In this document: positions 1-12,362 of the stretch, one piece after another
How positions within the stretch are numbered: position 1 is the first letter of the stretch
How the letters are laid out: each line of letters begins with the position of its first letter
From: Herpomyces periplanetae
Lineage: Eukaryota; Ascomycota; Laboulbeniomycetes; Herpomycetales; Herpomycetaceae
NCBI GenBank assembly: GCA_009733715.1
Contig: WMKJ01000008.1
Coordinates: 62,001-126,000 of the forward strand
Length of the DNA stretch: 64,000 nt
Reading direction: 5' to 3'
Position numbers and translations under genes: made by a program
The notes under the pieces: generated by a model
The model's input: the letters and a program-made list of their open reading frames with translations, nothing else
Told to the model about the DNA's origin: nothing
The model's database searches: none

Positions 1-1948
1 TCGAACAATCATGCAAGGATCCATTGGAATATCTGTGTCTTGGACGCGTATATTTAACCGTCTAAGTTATATTAACGAGCGCCATTCTCTTCACCTCACA
101 ATCGAACAGAAAAGTACTGACTTGAGCTTAATATGTGAAGGATTAAGGTCAATTAACTAACACAACATCTGGTTGGCTAATTTTTATTGTGGTCAACCAA
201 GCAAATGTACACTTTCGAGTGTATTGGCGTATTTTTCAACTTCATCAACGAGTTTTGCTAGTATACCCGTACAATTTACGTGCTCTCTGTCGGGGATGTA
301 TATACCGGAATCGTGTAGTATGCGAACAGTTTACCGTACCGTAGTGTAACTACCCCAATCAGGTGGGTAAATGTGAATGTATACATTCGGAAGAATGGAA
401 GAGCGTTAATTACATTAACAAGTTTGTCTTGCAGGTATGCGTACGAACATTTACATCTATATCTTTATTGATTCGTCTAACCTCAATTCTCATGTTTTTA
501 AGTGCGAAGTTCGAACGTAAACTGTTAACTGTTTAGTCCTCCGGCCAGCCGAGTTACTCAAACCATACTTCATGCAGATACATAGTCAGAGTACGGGTGA
601 ATAGCGTGGCATACTTCCCGTAACATCCGAGTCATCTAAATAATACCATTGCTGAGTTTTTTACCCGACTTTATCGTTTCTGTTAACAGTACAAAACATC
701 ACTCGGGGATTATCACCTCTCCGCGGTATGTTATATTATCAAATACGTTATCTATACCGCATTAGATGATAGCTTGATCGATATTCTCTTAACCACTTAA
801 GTTAAACCGCATACTGGAGACATTCTTGATCTGGTGTCAACGGCAATGTTGTCAATTCACTTGTTCGTTCTTTGTACTTCTCGTTCCGTCCCTGCCAAAG
901 TTTAAATCTTACGTCGATTTACAAGTATATGCATATGTGTATACGTGTATGTGTGTGCTTCTAAATGGTCTGCATATGTTTGTTTATCGGGTATATTCAT
1001 TCTAGAGACCTAATAATTCCGCGGGAGCTCCTCGACTGATCATGTAAACTGCGTTCTCATTCACCCGATACATTTGTATCGATCAACCTCTTCCGCCCAC
1101 CTACACATCGACATCCCGTTCATTGTATGCACACGTACAGTGGGGACAAATTTATCGATGATGCTAGTAGTGGTTATGATACTGGTCAACGGTGGCACAC
1201 CCTTATGTGAGAAATATTCGGGATATTTGCTCAGCTTGCTATTGTTTAAAGAAAGGTTTACAGCAAAGTAATCGGCTAACGATTAATTATAGGTATTTAG
1301 CCTTTCAATCAAACGTCCGTTAACTATCATTTTATTGGGACTCGACAGGTGGAATTTTATTAAATGTTTCAAGCAGCCGCACGAATAACTGGGAACTATT
1401 GTTACGAGTATCCGTGTTAATTGATACACTTGACCGTATACATGCGTATACACATACATACACACGTACTTTGATGGATCTAGTATTGCATCGCATCACC
1501 CTCGCTACTCCTTGTAACTTACCCTCATTACTTTGCTCTATCTGCTCCCTTTTATCTACCCGCCGAACCCTTTTTCCCTCTACTTTTCGACAGCTTACTC
1601 CGTTAACCTAAACCCGGTCATCCAAACCTTGTCTAGCGGTTAACCTTAACTTTCACGATTATCCGTGATTATATCCTCCTTGTTCTGTATCCTTTGAATT
1701 GAAGACTGTGACCCTTTTCGACCCGGCTTACAGCTTCTTTTGAGACAAGCAAAAAATTAAGCTTTATCAGGCAACTTTAAAGGTTTAACTCAACGACCCA
1801 TCTACTTTTTTCTCTCGTCCCTTTCCATTCCGTTTCGACTACGTCGTTCAAGCTTAACAGACGTTAGTTAGCTGCTGTTATCATTGCGATCACGACAGCA
1901 TAGTGTAAACGTTTTGTTGTTTTATATCCTGTGGTTGGGTTTCTCGTT
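1..1948. other. Left-edge intergenic region, no gene seen
   Basis: No long reading frame, splice-linked exons or RNA gene could be recognised on either strand. The DNA is AT-rich with short GT/TATA-like stretches around 925-985. The last few hundred bases (about 1480-1945) are pyrimidine-rich on the + strand, as is usual for fungal promoters and 5' leaders, and probably belong to the oxygenase gene that follows. Confidence 0.6.
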
Positions 1949-4900
1949 ATGTCTGGAATCGATCAACAATCTTCTGGGGATGCTTCTCTCTTCATAATGG
2001 AATGTCGACGATTTCGCGCCAAGTTGAATTGTTCGCTGGGAAGACTGTCCATGTTTTGCAATCAGATTTTTCAAAGATCTTCCAGCTGGTCTAGCATGCG
2101 GACAGGCGGCGATGGCTCTTCCCTTGATGTCCCCAAGGAAACTAAATTACTGGTTAAAGTTATCGATGATATTATCAGAGATATTGGTTACTTGAACTTG
2201 AATTCTATCAGAACTTTGTTTGAATCTCAGATTTACTCGTTTACCCATAATTTGATCGACGACAAAACTTATTTTATGGAAAGGTTAATACAAGTAAGTG
2301 GCTAATACTCTCATACTGTTGCTGTCACTTCTGTCGTGATCATGATACTTCGTATTGCAATGTGTTTGCCTTTTTGTAGTTTTTCCGAATGTGTTAATGA
2401 TTTTACTTACTTTTCAAATACTTTTGTTTTGTCCATTATCAGACTGCTTCATCATTTCCAAAGGACTCATTTATTGGTAAAAGAATCACCGGAAAATTCA
2501 TCAAACAACTATGGAGTGATCTTGAACATCCCCCACCCGTTAGCCTGGACAGTAAATGGCAATTTCGTTCCCCGGATGGCTCAAATAATAGTCTTTTATT
2601 CCCGGACTTGGGTAAAGCAGGCTCTGCATACGCTCGTAGTGTTCCTCCTAGCATACTTAGGCCCATTCTCAGGCCACCTCCTGAACTAATATTTGATTGT
2701 CTTGTTCGTCGGAAATATCGTGACAAACATCCTAATCGTATCTCCAGTATCATGTTTTACTTTGCGTCGATTATAACGCATGATCTATTTAGAACGGATC
2801 ATCACGATTTTCGAATTTCCAATACATCATCTTATCTAGATCTCTCACCTCTGTACGGTAGCAATGAGGATGAACAAAAGTCTATTCGTACGTTCACCAA
2901 CGGAAGAATTCATCGGGATAGCTTTGCGGAAAAACGGTTATTTTTACTACCCCCGGGAGTTAGTGTTCTTCTAATCATGTTCAATCGCTTTCATAACTTT
3001 GTCGTGGAAAATCTTGCTTTGATTAACGAGGACAATCGTTTTGACGTTAACAGTCCTACAAGGGATGAAGATTTATTTCAGACTGGGCGCTTGATAACTT
3101 GTGGTCTTTATATCAATATTATACTGGTCGATTATGTTAGAACTTTACTAAATTTGAACAAGACTAATTCATCATGGAAATTAGATCCTCGAGTCTCCAT
3201 TCCAAATCTAGATCGAGTTTATGGAAATCAAGTCTCCGTTGAGTTTAATCTCATTTATCGTTGGCATTCTACATTATCAGAACGGGATGAAGAATGGACA
3301 AATCGTCAGTTTGATCAAATGTTTCCTGATAAAAAGCAGCAGGTAGATCAATTAAAATGGCAGGACTTTGTTGATCATGTTCGACAAGCTGAATCTTCCA
3401 CAATTTGGTCATCTTCGTCAAAATCATTTCCCTTGACAATATGTCCGAACGCTTTATCTTTACCTGATAAATGTATATCTCGGGAAATTGATCTGGATAA
3501 CTCGACTAATAAATGCTCTAGTACTTCACCTGTAGTGGTTGATACAGTAGGCTCATTTCCTGATGATGAACTTGTTAAAATTCTCGTTGAATCAATTGAG
3601 GATTGTGCTCATGCCTTTGGTGCTCAGCGAGTTCCAGCCGTTTTGAAAGCTGTTGAAATTCTTGGAATGCAACAAGCAAGATCTTGGAATGTTGCAACAC
3701 TGAATGAATTTCGTGTTCATTTTGGTTTAACACCTCATAAAACTTTTGAATCAATCAATTCTAATCCTTACGTTGCCGATACGTTGAAACGTTTATACGA
3801 TCGTCCAGAATTTGTCGAATTATACCCAGGTTTGCTCGTTGAAGAACCAAAAGTTTCCAAAACTCCCGGTGCTGGTCTTACTCCTTCGTTTACTGTATCA
3901 AGAGCAATTCTGTCCGATGCCGTAACATTGGTTCGTGGTGATCGTTTTTACACTGTTGACTATCATCCGGGAAAGTTAACTCAATGGGGTTATAACTTGG
4001 TTAATAGTAATTTAGAAGTGGATCATGGTTGTTGTTTTCATACCTTAATATCTACGGCATTTCCAGATCATTTTAATTATGATTCAATTCATGCTCATTA
4101 CCCCATGACAATTCCTCAGGAAATGGAGACTGTAGTGGAAAAACTTGGTCGAAGTCATCTTTACTCTTTCGATATTCCCACCCGACGTTCTTCTCCGAAT
4201 ATTTCCATTATAACTTCATTTTCTGCCATGCAAAAAGTCTTATCAGATGACCAAACCTTTTCTGTTTCTTCTACTTCCCAAGTTCATCGTATACTCGATA
4301 TTCCTCATTTTGATTTACTTACAGACTCGGATGGTTTAAAAAAAAGTCCGCTGTGGATTCTAATTCATGATACCATTTACCCTACAGGCTGGGAAGATCG
4401 ATATAAAGTTTACTTTTTACAAACAACACAAAAATTACTCTCGGAAAAGTCTTATCAGCTTTCCAATTCTTTTTACATTGATATAATTCGGGATCTAGCC
4501 TATTTTGTTCCTCTTCAATTTATCACGGACTACTTTAATCTTCCCATTAAATCTTGTACAAACCCCACTGCTAATAGTCCCTACACTGACTATGATTTAC
4601 TCCAGATGATAACGGATATTTATATGTTCGTTTACGTTCATGGTGATACAACCCATCGTTATTTGCGCATGTGTCGTGCTCGAAAATCCGCAAAACTTTT
4701 GAACAGCCTTATACTTTCTACCCTTAAACATCTTGACTGTCACCGGCTCCTTAATCGAGTTTTCTCCGTATCTTCAAATTCGTTAAATCACTTTCCAAAT
4801 TCTCCTCATATCTCCATTATTCGTCAGTACCTTAAATCCCATCCCCAGAATATCCATCTCGTTAGTTATATTATCTTTACAGTCATTACTTATATTGTGA

Positions 4901-5622
4901 TTTCCGTTGGGCAAACTTTTGCTAAAATACTCGAATTCTTTCTCACTCATCCAAACGGTTCTCGTCACTTTTCTCGTGTCCAACTTTTTGCTAGTGACCC
5001 TTCTTCGAACTCTTGGGATACTTTAATGCACTACGCTCTTGAAGCTAGTCGATTCAATAGTGATCGTAGTATCTTACGTTGTGTTGCTATCGATACAACT
5101 TTACGAGATGCCGATCAACTTCTTGTTCTTCACAAGGGTGATGAAATTCTCTTAAATCTACCTACTGCTCTAAATGATTCTGTCGGTTTTCCCGATCCAA
5201 GATCTCTTAATTTATCTCGTCCAATTGATCGATATTCTTTCTTGGGTTCTGGTTTACCATTCTCTCTTGCTTTTCCCTTACTTCGTGTTGCTATTACTTC
5301 TATGCTTAAAGTTGTATCAACTTTACCAAATTTACGAATTCCTGATGGTATTCCTCATACCATCAATCGCATCTCTTGTTTCGATAATTCTACTTTTCCC
5401 TTAAATTTACCAACACCTGCTTCACTCAATCACCATAAGTCTGCTTCATCTATTCACGCTAATTTATCAAACTTTGTCTATCTCTCAGAAAAGCTAGATT
5501 CTTACCTACCTTACCCTGCTAGTCTAAAGGTATGCTGGAATGCTCGTGTATCAAGTGAAGCAGCTGATCAATTTCGCAAATTACACTCAACTGGTGAGCC
5601 AGATGAGAAAATTTTACCTTGA
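1949..5622 (+). CDS. ppo: Psi-producing oxygenase (linoleate dioxygenase / P450-like fusion)
   Basis: Two exons, 1949-2293 and 2443-5622, with a GTAAGT...CAG intron of 149 bp at phase 0; about 1,174 residues, near the usual 1,050-1,100. The N-terminal half is a cyclooxygenase-like haem dioxygenase. It has the distal His in ITHDLFR (about H228), the SSYLDLSPLYGS block, and catalytic Tyr plus proximal His in YRWHS (about Y387, H390). Family members oxidise linoleic or oleic acid to hydroperoxides, and the C-terminal P450 half isomerises them to oxylipins (psi factors) that steer sporulation. That half keeps an ExxR-like EASR (about 982-985). The haem-binding loop, however, reads GSGLPFSLA, with Ser (about 1056, codon at 5263) where Cys is expected. 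I infer a working dioxygenase with an inactive or altered isomerase half. The start is the first ATG in frame; a GTG lies 18 bases upstream. Confidence 0.92.
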
Positions 5623-5989
5623 TTCATTCCAATCACAATCACCCTCATCTCTGTATTTTATATCTAAATTGCATTTAATAACATATTGTATTTACTTCCC
5701 ACACGTACACATACGCTTAATTCCCTTAAATTTGTTGCAATACATCACCCGTAACTTAAAATCGCCCGCCATTCGTTATACAACCGATTAATCGTCTTGA
5801 TTACTCCCTAACATTTGGATCTGAATCACATCCTATTCCTTGACTTTGGTTAATAATTTCTTCGCCCAAAACTTTATTAGATGCCATAAACCTGTCAAAT
5901 TGGATTCCATTCCCTCTCCACTTTGGTTAGCTCGTAATTTTTTCCCAAATATCACTTCGTTCAAGTAAAGTATACAAATACGCTCTGCT
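5623..5989. other. Convergent 3' flanks of ppo and hsk3
   Basis: AT-rich spacer between two converging genes. No separate gene, repeat or RNA is evident; it presumably holds both 3' untranslated regions and poly(A) signals. Confidence 0.5.
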
Positions 5990-6232
5990 TTAACCATAAC
6001 GTGTAAAATAAGCCATCAAAAATTCCACGTACAGTGCTCCACTAAACAGCCCAAGATCACGCATACTGCCCGCTTGAACCGCTGTCATGCGTAATAAATT
6101 TTCCAAATCAGACAGATTTGCCGTTAGCTGGGCTAATTGTGAATTCAAGTGTGACCATTGTCGCGATTTTTGTGATGACACACTTGTAGACAATCGTTGA
6201 AATGTCGGTTCGTTGATTGGCATCTTTAACAT
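5990..6232 (-). CDS. hsk3: DASH/Dam1 complex subunit Hsk3
   Basis: A single-exon frame of 80 residues, ATG at 6232. The middle and end follow the small DASH subunit Hsk3: a RQW-x-L-N-S-Q-L-A-Q-L heptad-like start (about 24-35), a leucine-rich coiled-coil segment, then a GLFSGALYVEF stretch that parallels the GSWLIGSYIYY region of budding-yeast Hsk3. The yeast protein is 69 residues, so the length fits. Hsk3 helps hold together the ring-forming DASH complex that couples kinetochores to microtubules. The gene is divergent from mrs2 with only 237 bp between start codons. The call rests on remembered similarity in a very short protein, and a profile search would settle it. Confidence 0.7.
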   Translation of the reverse strand: MLKMPINEPTFQRLSTSVSSQKSRQWSHLNSQLAQLTANLSDLENLLRMTAVQAGSMRDLGLFSGALYVEFLMAYFTRYG

Positions 6233-6469
6233 TAATTTTATACTTAACCATTGCCGTGCACATTATTTCACTATTTAGTTCATAATCTGTGACGCGACAG
6301 GCCAGAAATTATAATGATCACGTGACATATCACTCAGTTTCCGGGTCATTTTCCCGTAAGTTCTCCCTTTTGTCGCGCTTTAGAATACCTTATTTTCACG
6401 ACTTAAAATTAATACGCGTACGCGCGCCAATACTTTCTTCCCAATTTACTAAAATTTTCCCTTGACACC
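6233..6469. promoter_or_regulatory. Bidirectional hsk3/mrs2 promoter with an MluI-type box
   Basis: This 237-bp spacer serves two divergent genes. It carries ACGCGT at 6414-6419, followed directly by further CG-alternating sequence to about 6428, and a CCAAT at 6427-6431. ACGCGT is the site bound by the MBF G1/S factor in yeasts. A link to cell-cycle timing of hsk3 is inference only. Confidence 0.4.
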
Positions 6470-7848
6470 ATGACGGTGTTTCGATTTTCCAATATGATAA
6501 GTACTGCTACAGTATTAACCAAAGCAATTTTTCCTCCCCAAGGCTATGTTGCCTTACATGGTATTTATCCTACACGCTTAACTTACAAATTTCCCCTGCG
6601 TAACTGTACGCATGGTGCTGTTCGTTGGGCATCCCATCAGACTACACCTTGGTCATGGTTTAAATTACCAGAAACAAAGTCGAAGCGTGGTGTAGACGAA
6701 TCGGATGAAGAAACGTTATCGTCAATCATTCACGATCCCTCAGCATACTCTCGCCTGTCGAAGCCCGTTGCAATTGAACCGCGAGTTCACTGTATGGAAT
6801 TCGATGAGCACGGTCGCGTTATTCTAATGAACGCTGAATACAAAAAGGCTGATCTTATTGCTAAATATTCCCTGTTACCGCGCGATCTTCGTAAGATTCA
6901 TTCTTCAACGTTACCTCACATCTTCGTGCGTGATACCGCTATACTCATAAACCTGATTCACTTGCGCGTATTAATTAAGCATAACCGTGTTCTTGTTTTC
7001 GATGCTGAGGATAACTCTGTATCGTATACGCGATCATTGTTCCTTGCCGATCTGGAAGATCGACTGCGCAGTGTCACGATGTCTGATTCACCCGTAGCAA
7101 CAACGGGTAGCACTTTACCCTACGAATTTCAAGCTCTAGAAGCCGTATTAATTAGTGTTACCGGTGCACTCGAAAGTGAATTCGAGGGTGTACGTGAGCC
7201 CGTCTTGCGCTTACTTCGTGACCTGGAATTTGATATTCATCGTGAAAAGTTGCACTATTTGCTCGTTTATGCCAAAAAATTGGCCACATTCGCCCAAAAA
7301 GTCCGCCTTGTCCGTAGCGCTCTCGATGAACTGTTAAATGCTGATGACGATTTAGCCGCTATGTACCTTACATCCAAAGCTGAGGGACATCCTCGTTCTG
7401 TAGATGATCATATGGAAATTGAGTTATTACTCGAGTCTTATCACCGTGTTACCGATGAAATTCTTCACGCCGCTGAGAATCTTGTTTCAAACGTTCGTAA
7501 TACCGAAGATATGTACGTCAGTTTTTCAAATTTCGTTGTCATAATTTGACAATTACATTTTACTAACCACATTTCTACATGTTGGCCATGCACAGTATTC
7601 GAGTTATCCTTGATGCTAACCGTAATTCACTTATGTTACTCGATCTTAAATTTTCCGTTTGCATGCTAGGTATCAGTGTTGGAACATTCATTGCTGCCCT
7701 ATACGGTATGAACTTGATAACATATCTTGAGGATTCTCCTAGGGCATTTCTGGGGATTAGCGCTGCCAGTGTCATAATATCCTTAACAGTACTTTCACTT
7801 GGATTACGCACATTGAGGCGGGCGCAGCGAGTACGTATCAGTAAATAG
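6470..7848 (+). CDS. mrs2: Mitochondrial inner-membrane Mg2+ channel Mrs2/Lpe10
   Basis: Two exons, 6470-7512 and 7596-7848, giving 431 residues. The 83-bp intron starts GTACGT, has a perfect TACTAAC branch site at 7561-7567 and ends CAG. Splicing restores the family sequence NTED-II-x-VILDANRNSLM. The CorA-type signature GMN sits in LYGMNLITY, between the two C-terminal membrane helices (SVCMLGISVGTFIAALYG and an ISAASVIISLTVLSLG stretch). The long N-terminal domain is the matrix-facing regulatory part, and the first 40 or so residues are basic and Ser/Thr-rich, as expected for mitochondrial import. The family moves Mg2+ into the matrix as a pentamer, which in yeast is needed for group II intron splicing. 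Mrs2 and its partner Lpe10 cannot be told apart here. Confidence 0.93.
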
Positions 7849-8535
7849 TGAAGCTTATACTTCCTTGCTTCGCATCCTTCCATGGAGTTATGTGCACGAA
7901 AATATGCAATTATGCGTGTGCACGCGTACACCAATATAACACAGCCCACCGCCCTACACATCGATCGTGTGAAGATAACAATATCCGGTGAAGCTTGTAA
8001 CGAACCGATATCATGTTGTGAAATGGTATATACATTGTGCCATATTACGGTATCAACGTATACCCCAATATTTGTGTATTTTCCTCGTGAAAATACCTTC
8101 CCCATGACTTATCAAGCACAGCTTCTTGTGCCTTGCATTACCTGGCATAACATAGCATAGCACACCAGAGCGGTGTATACACAGACGTGTCAAACCCTCA
8201 TTTTGTGCTGAATTTACCATCATCAAGCCAAATTTCCGTCGTTTTTCTGCTTCAATTGCGACTGTCCCGTGACTTGTTTTATATTCAACCAATCAGCGTG
8301 CTCGACGTTCGTCCGAATTTTTAGCTTATTAGAATTTAACCGTTAATTCTCCGTTGTTGCTCTGGTAATGGTCAAACCACGACAGCGTTCATTGTTTATA
8401 AACATATACACAATGGTTAAATGGGGTTTGAAAAGCTTTCAAGGACTTCATTCTCAGAGATATATATTTCAGATTGAATAAAGATTCCTTCTGGGCTAAA
8501 CCTGTAAAGGTAATTGTTTAGAATTTACTTTTATC
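7849..8535. other. Intergenic region between mrs2 and the hydrolase gene
   Basis: No supported gene. Frames open on the minus strand across 7575-8292 are antisense to the mrs2 end and carry no recognisable motif. The last 200 bases are AT-rich promoter-like DNA for the downstream gene. Confidence 0.5.
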
Positions 8536-9569
8536 ATGGTTTCTGGAATCTCAGCGGCTTGTAAGTATACCCATGCAAACTATTATATTCGCGTTCATAC
8601 ATATGATATCTCGTCGTGAAAGTTAATGGACCCCTTCAAAGCTCCGTACTGTTACATCCTTTATTTGAGACTTACCACTCTATCATTTATGGTTAGGTTG
8701 TTCACTTCCAGCAGTAATTACACATAACTACACGGCCCGAGGAAATTATGTGGATATCGCGGGCCTGAAAACCTGTACGTTAATAATTGATACTTTTGCA
8801 ACTTACGTGTACACGAAAAACTAATGCTGAAAGATTTATCATAGATGTAACTGGACCTACTACGGCACAGTATGGGATACTCGCCATATATGATATATTT
8901 GGTTATTTTCCTCAAACTCTTCAAGGGGTAGACAAATTGGCATTTGGCGAATGGAAAAATGACGTGGGTCAAGCACAGCAAGAATATTTTATCGTTATGC
9001 CGGACTTTTTCGAAGGGAAACCTGCCAAACTAGAATGGATTCCACCGGGTGATGATAAAGAAAAACTGGACGGGTTAAACGAAATATTTTCTCGAGGCAA
9101 CCCAGAACGAACTTTAGGTCGCATTGATAAAATAATGCAGGAGCTAACTACAAACGGTGTGACAGTGAAAGGTGAAATTCGCTATCCGGTATTGCAAAAA
9201 TGGAGTGTTATGGGATATTGCTGGGGAGGAAAAATAGCGAATTTATGTGCATCGCCAACCAGTGATGGTCGGATTTGGTTTGAATCGTCAGTTATGCTGC
9301 ATCCGGCTCGACTTGACTCAGAGGACGGAGCCAACGCTCGTATTCCCGTGCTCATGTTACCATCTAAAGATGAGGATGCTCACGTATGGAAAGCTTGGGC
9401 AAAAGCTGTTAAGAACCCACGCTCAAAAGTTGACGAAAGTTTCCTTTCATGTCAACACGGGTTTGCGGCGGCTCGTGCTAACTTGGACAACGAAGGGGAA
9501 AAAGAAGCTTATGTTAATGCATATAAGGTGGTTTCACGCTGGCTTCAGGAGCAGTGGTCCACGACATAG
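8536..9569 (+). CDS. Dienelactone hydrolase family protein
   Basis: Three exons, 8536-8560, 8697-8774 and 8845-9569, giving 275 residues. Both introns have good signals (GTAAGT...TTAG, GTACGT...ATAG) and phases match. Joining them rebuilds the family start: a CC pair, PAV, then IAGLKTYVTGP. The alpha/beta-hydrolase triad is visible as Cys160 in the nucleophile elbow MGYCWGG, Asp210 in PSKDED and His239 in CQHGF. The IYDIFGYFPQTLQG block is also typical. Dienelactone hydrolases cleave cyclic esters from aromatic ring breakdown; the fungal cytosolic members such as yeast Aim2 have uncertain substrates. The first exon is only 25 bp, so a predictor that starts at an internal ATG would miss the true N-terminus. 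Confidence 0.9.
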
Positions 9570-12362
9570 TGAGTTTGTAAGATGTGCGTTTCACATTTTT
9601 TGGTGTGCATGCTAGTTGAATTCTAGCATCTTGCTTGTTTAATTGGGCACACCAGAGTTACTTTATTCGTAGCGTTTTATCAGTACCGTTATAATTCACT
9701 TTTCAAGTTTCCCTCGGATCATGAATTCCATTTTCCGTAGTGGTCGTAGGCTATTACCCTTGATAACTGTTGTATCAGATCATCTGCGTTCTATTCACAT
9801 GATGTGTGCTTGGTAATTGGAAGTTTTGCCAGTGTACACGAATGTGCGTACATATTTCTTTTCTACAATGTGCCCCATTAACGGTATCCACTGATGTGAA
9901 GTTAAGCAGGATGTATAAGGCAAGTATTCGGGGTATAAATAGTTCTCAAAGTGCTCTAATAAGTTCGTACTATTATATGCTGTGCAAAATATATGGGTAA
10001 TTTTAGGCAGTTATTTTTTAATATAGTGGCGTGAACTGCAGTTAACGTGGGTACAGTTTTTATCATCATGGTGATCTCCCTGTCACATAATGGTAGAATA
10101 GGGCACAAGATTTAAATTTAGATTCGAGAAGTAAAGTTTTAACATGCGAAGAAGGGTAAATCATGTTGTACAAAAATGCAAGTATTTTCTCACAATCCTC
10201 TGCTGTATCTTGTGACAGAAGTTAATTCCGTTAACGTATAGAATGAAACATGAAATCGAAGCTGTGTAACCATGGATAATTTATAAAAGCTAATAATGAG
10301 TTACGCCAATGAAGTGCGAGTGGATTGACTGTTGAATTAACGTATAAATTGGAATCTAATGATTGTAGAGGAGGAAATAGTGGAGAATTCTGGAGAAGAT
10401 GGAATGAGTAGGAGTAGTAGTGGCTTTGTGAGTAAAAGTTGGACTAGTAAAGTGTAGGGAGAGATTATTATGATTAAAGTTTAGCAAGTCAGTATTAAAG
10501 AGTACAGAAGAGAGTCTGGGTAATGGTAAAATCTAAAATTGTTTAGTTCGAGTAAAACCTTATTGTGAATGGCTGTGTGATGAACACCGTTTCAATAGGA
10601 CAACGTGGATGTAACAATTGATCTACAACAAAGAAAAGTGGCAAAAATATCAGAGTGGAGAATTGCAAGTACGTATATGGTGCATATTTTTTCCTTCGCG
10701 ATTGTGTATCAGGTCAACGTAATTCACACACAGTAGTTAGCCGTGAACAGTATGGCGTGAAATTGGGAAGATGAATGTGAGAACGAAGGAAACAAAGTTT
10801 GAAAGAATTGAACTGCTCACGTACATTTGTACAAAAGAAATTTATCACTGGTTAACGTAGCATAATAATAAAGTTAGCCAGTTCTCTTGCTGTGTGATCC
10901 AAGCCCCAACCGTATACTAGATTTAACACTTGGACTTGATTAGCGTTAACAAGTTAAAACATAGGGCTGAATAGCTATTACAAAACACGGATTACATGGA
11001 AGCATTAATTATGGCAATATGAAGGGATTTACGCAGCTATGGGGTAGGCTTAGCAAGGAAACTTGTTCAGTACTGCTAACTACATACATATGTATTGATA
11101 GAGAAGGAGAGTAAGTTGGAACAAACGGTAGTTTGCATGTTAAGCGGTGATTAATTGGTTTGGTTAAAAACAATTTAAGCATAATCAAGGTTAACAAAAG
11201 ATATTTCCCTAGATGTTTAGTTAGAGTAATAGGAGAAGATTGAGAGGAGATGTGGTCTGGTTAACCAGTTAATATTAATTCATGAAACATTTTTAATAAT
11301 TCTAGTACAAAAGAGCCGAATTTACTGAATTTGAGGTGAACTTATAATGTTAACATCCATGTCTAGTTAAATGAGTGTCTTTTGTTTTTCGATATATACA
11401 TTTGGAGATGTTATTCAAGTTGAATAATTCTACACCACTGGTGGCGGAGTTTCTATGTAAACGTGGAGTATAGCCCATACATAATGTAACTGAATATTCA
11501 TGCACGTAAGGTTTACAAAAGAATATGACATATTTTGACGAAGACTGTTAAATGAATGACTGATGCCCGTTGAGACTTGGAAAATGTGTTTTTTTCTTAA
11601 TTTTGCCCAAAAATTACAATTTTGCAGCGAAACAACAAAAGTATCAGGAACAAAATATCTCCGAAACGCAAAACTTTCTCCCGAAAAGAAAGTCCAGACG
11701 AGACGACACGTGCACGTGCTACCTAGTCTCGTCTGGTTTTTATTACCGAATCGGGAAATGAAGTGAGATGATGAAAATTTCAAGGTAAAAGAATGTTGAA
11801 AGGAATGATTTTTTTGATGTTCATGTCATTTAACAGTTGAACTATATGAATGCTCTACACTTAAAGAGTAAGTTTGAAAATTATACTTTTGTACTTGTTT
11901 ACGAAAACCAGTTGTTGGAATCTTGAAATTTAAAGTTAGTAGTGTGGGCAGCGTATCATTACGTCAAAATAAGTTTGTGTGGGGTTAAGGTTTAGAAATC
12001 GTGTAGGTTATGCGTATGCATATCGGAATATTTCGGAAGAGAAAAGGAGTGTACGTCAGATGATGTTAATAATGATATGATGCAGTAGTTTGGGTATTAA
12101 GAAGTGAAAGGGCAAAGTCAAAGAATGGGTTGGTGAGATTTAGCGTATTGATGAACATGTTTGGAAAATTTACACCTTTACTTACAGTGGTGTAAGAGCC
12201 AAATTAAAGGTTTATTGGGTTAATTAACACGCGACATTTTCATTTTGTTAAACTAAGGTATTTGGCTAACTATTATCATCAAGTTTAACCTATTAACCAC
12301 TAACAAGTGAGAGCGTATAAGGACACATAACCACCAATTTTACAAGTAAATGCGTTTTCACG
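9570..12362. other. Long gene-poor region upstream of erg27
   Basis: No coding region could be supported across 2.8 kb. The sequence is AT-rich with many short frames. A perfect inverted repeat at 11694-11736 is listed separately. The final part (about 12200-12362) is the likely erg27 promoter and leader. Confidence 0.5.
11694..11736. repeat. Perfect 11-bp inverted repeat with palindromic loop
   Basis: CCAGACGAGAC at 11694-11704 is exactly complementary to GTCTCGTCTGG at 11726-11736. The 21-base loop contains CACGTGCACGTG, itself self-complementary and holding two CACGTG E-boxes. A relative of the loop occurs at 15680-15698 (17 of 19 bases identical). Function unknown. Confidence 0.75.

Noticed and set aside
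2336-2689. Plus-strand 117-codon frame in the ppo region
   Set aside because: It covers the ppo intron and runs out of frame with the conserved exon 2 sequence.
7575-8105. 176-codon frame on the minus strand over the mrs2 end
   Set aside because: It is antisense to mrs2 exon 2 and its 3' flank, has no known motif, and disappears as an explanation once mrs2 is spliced.
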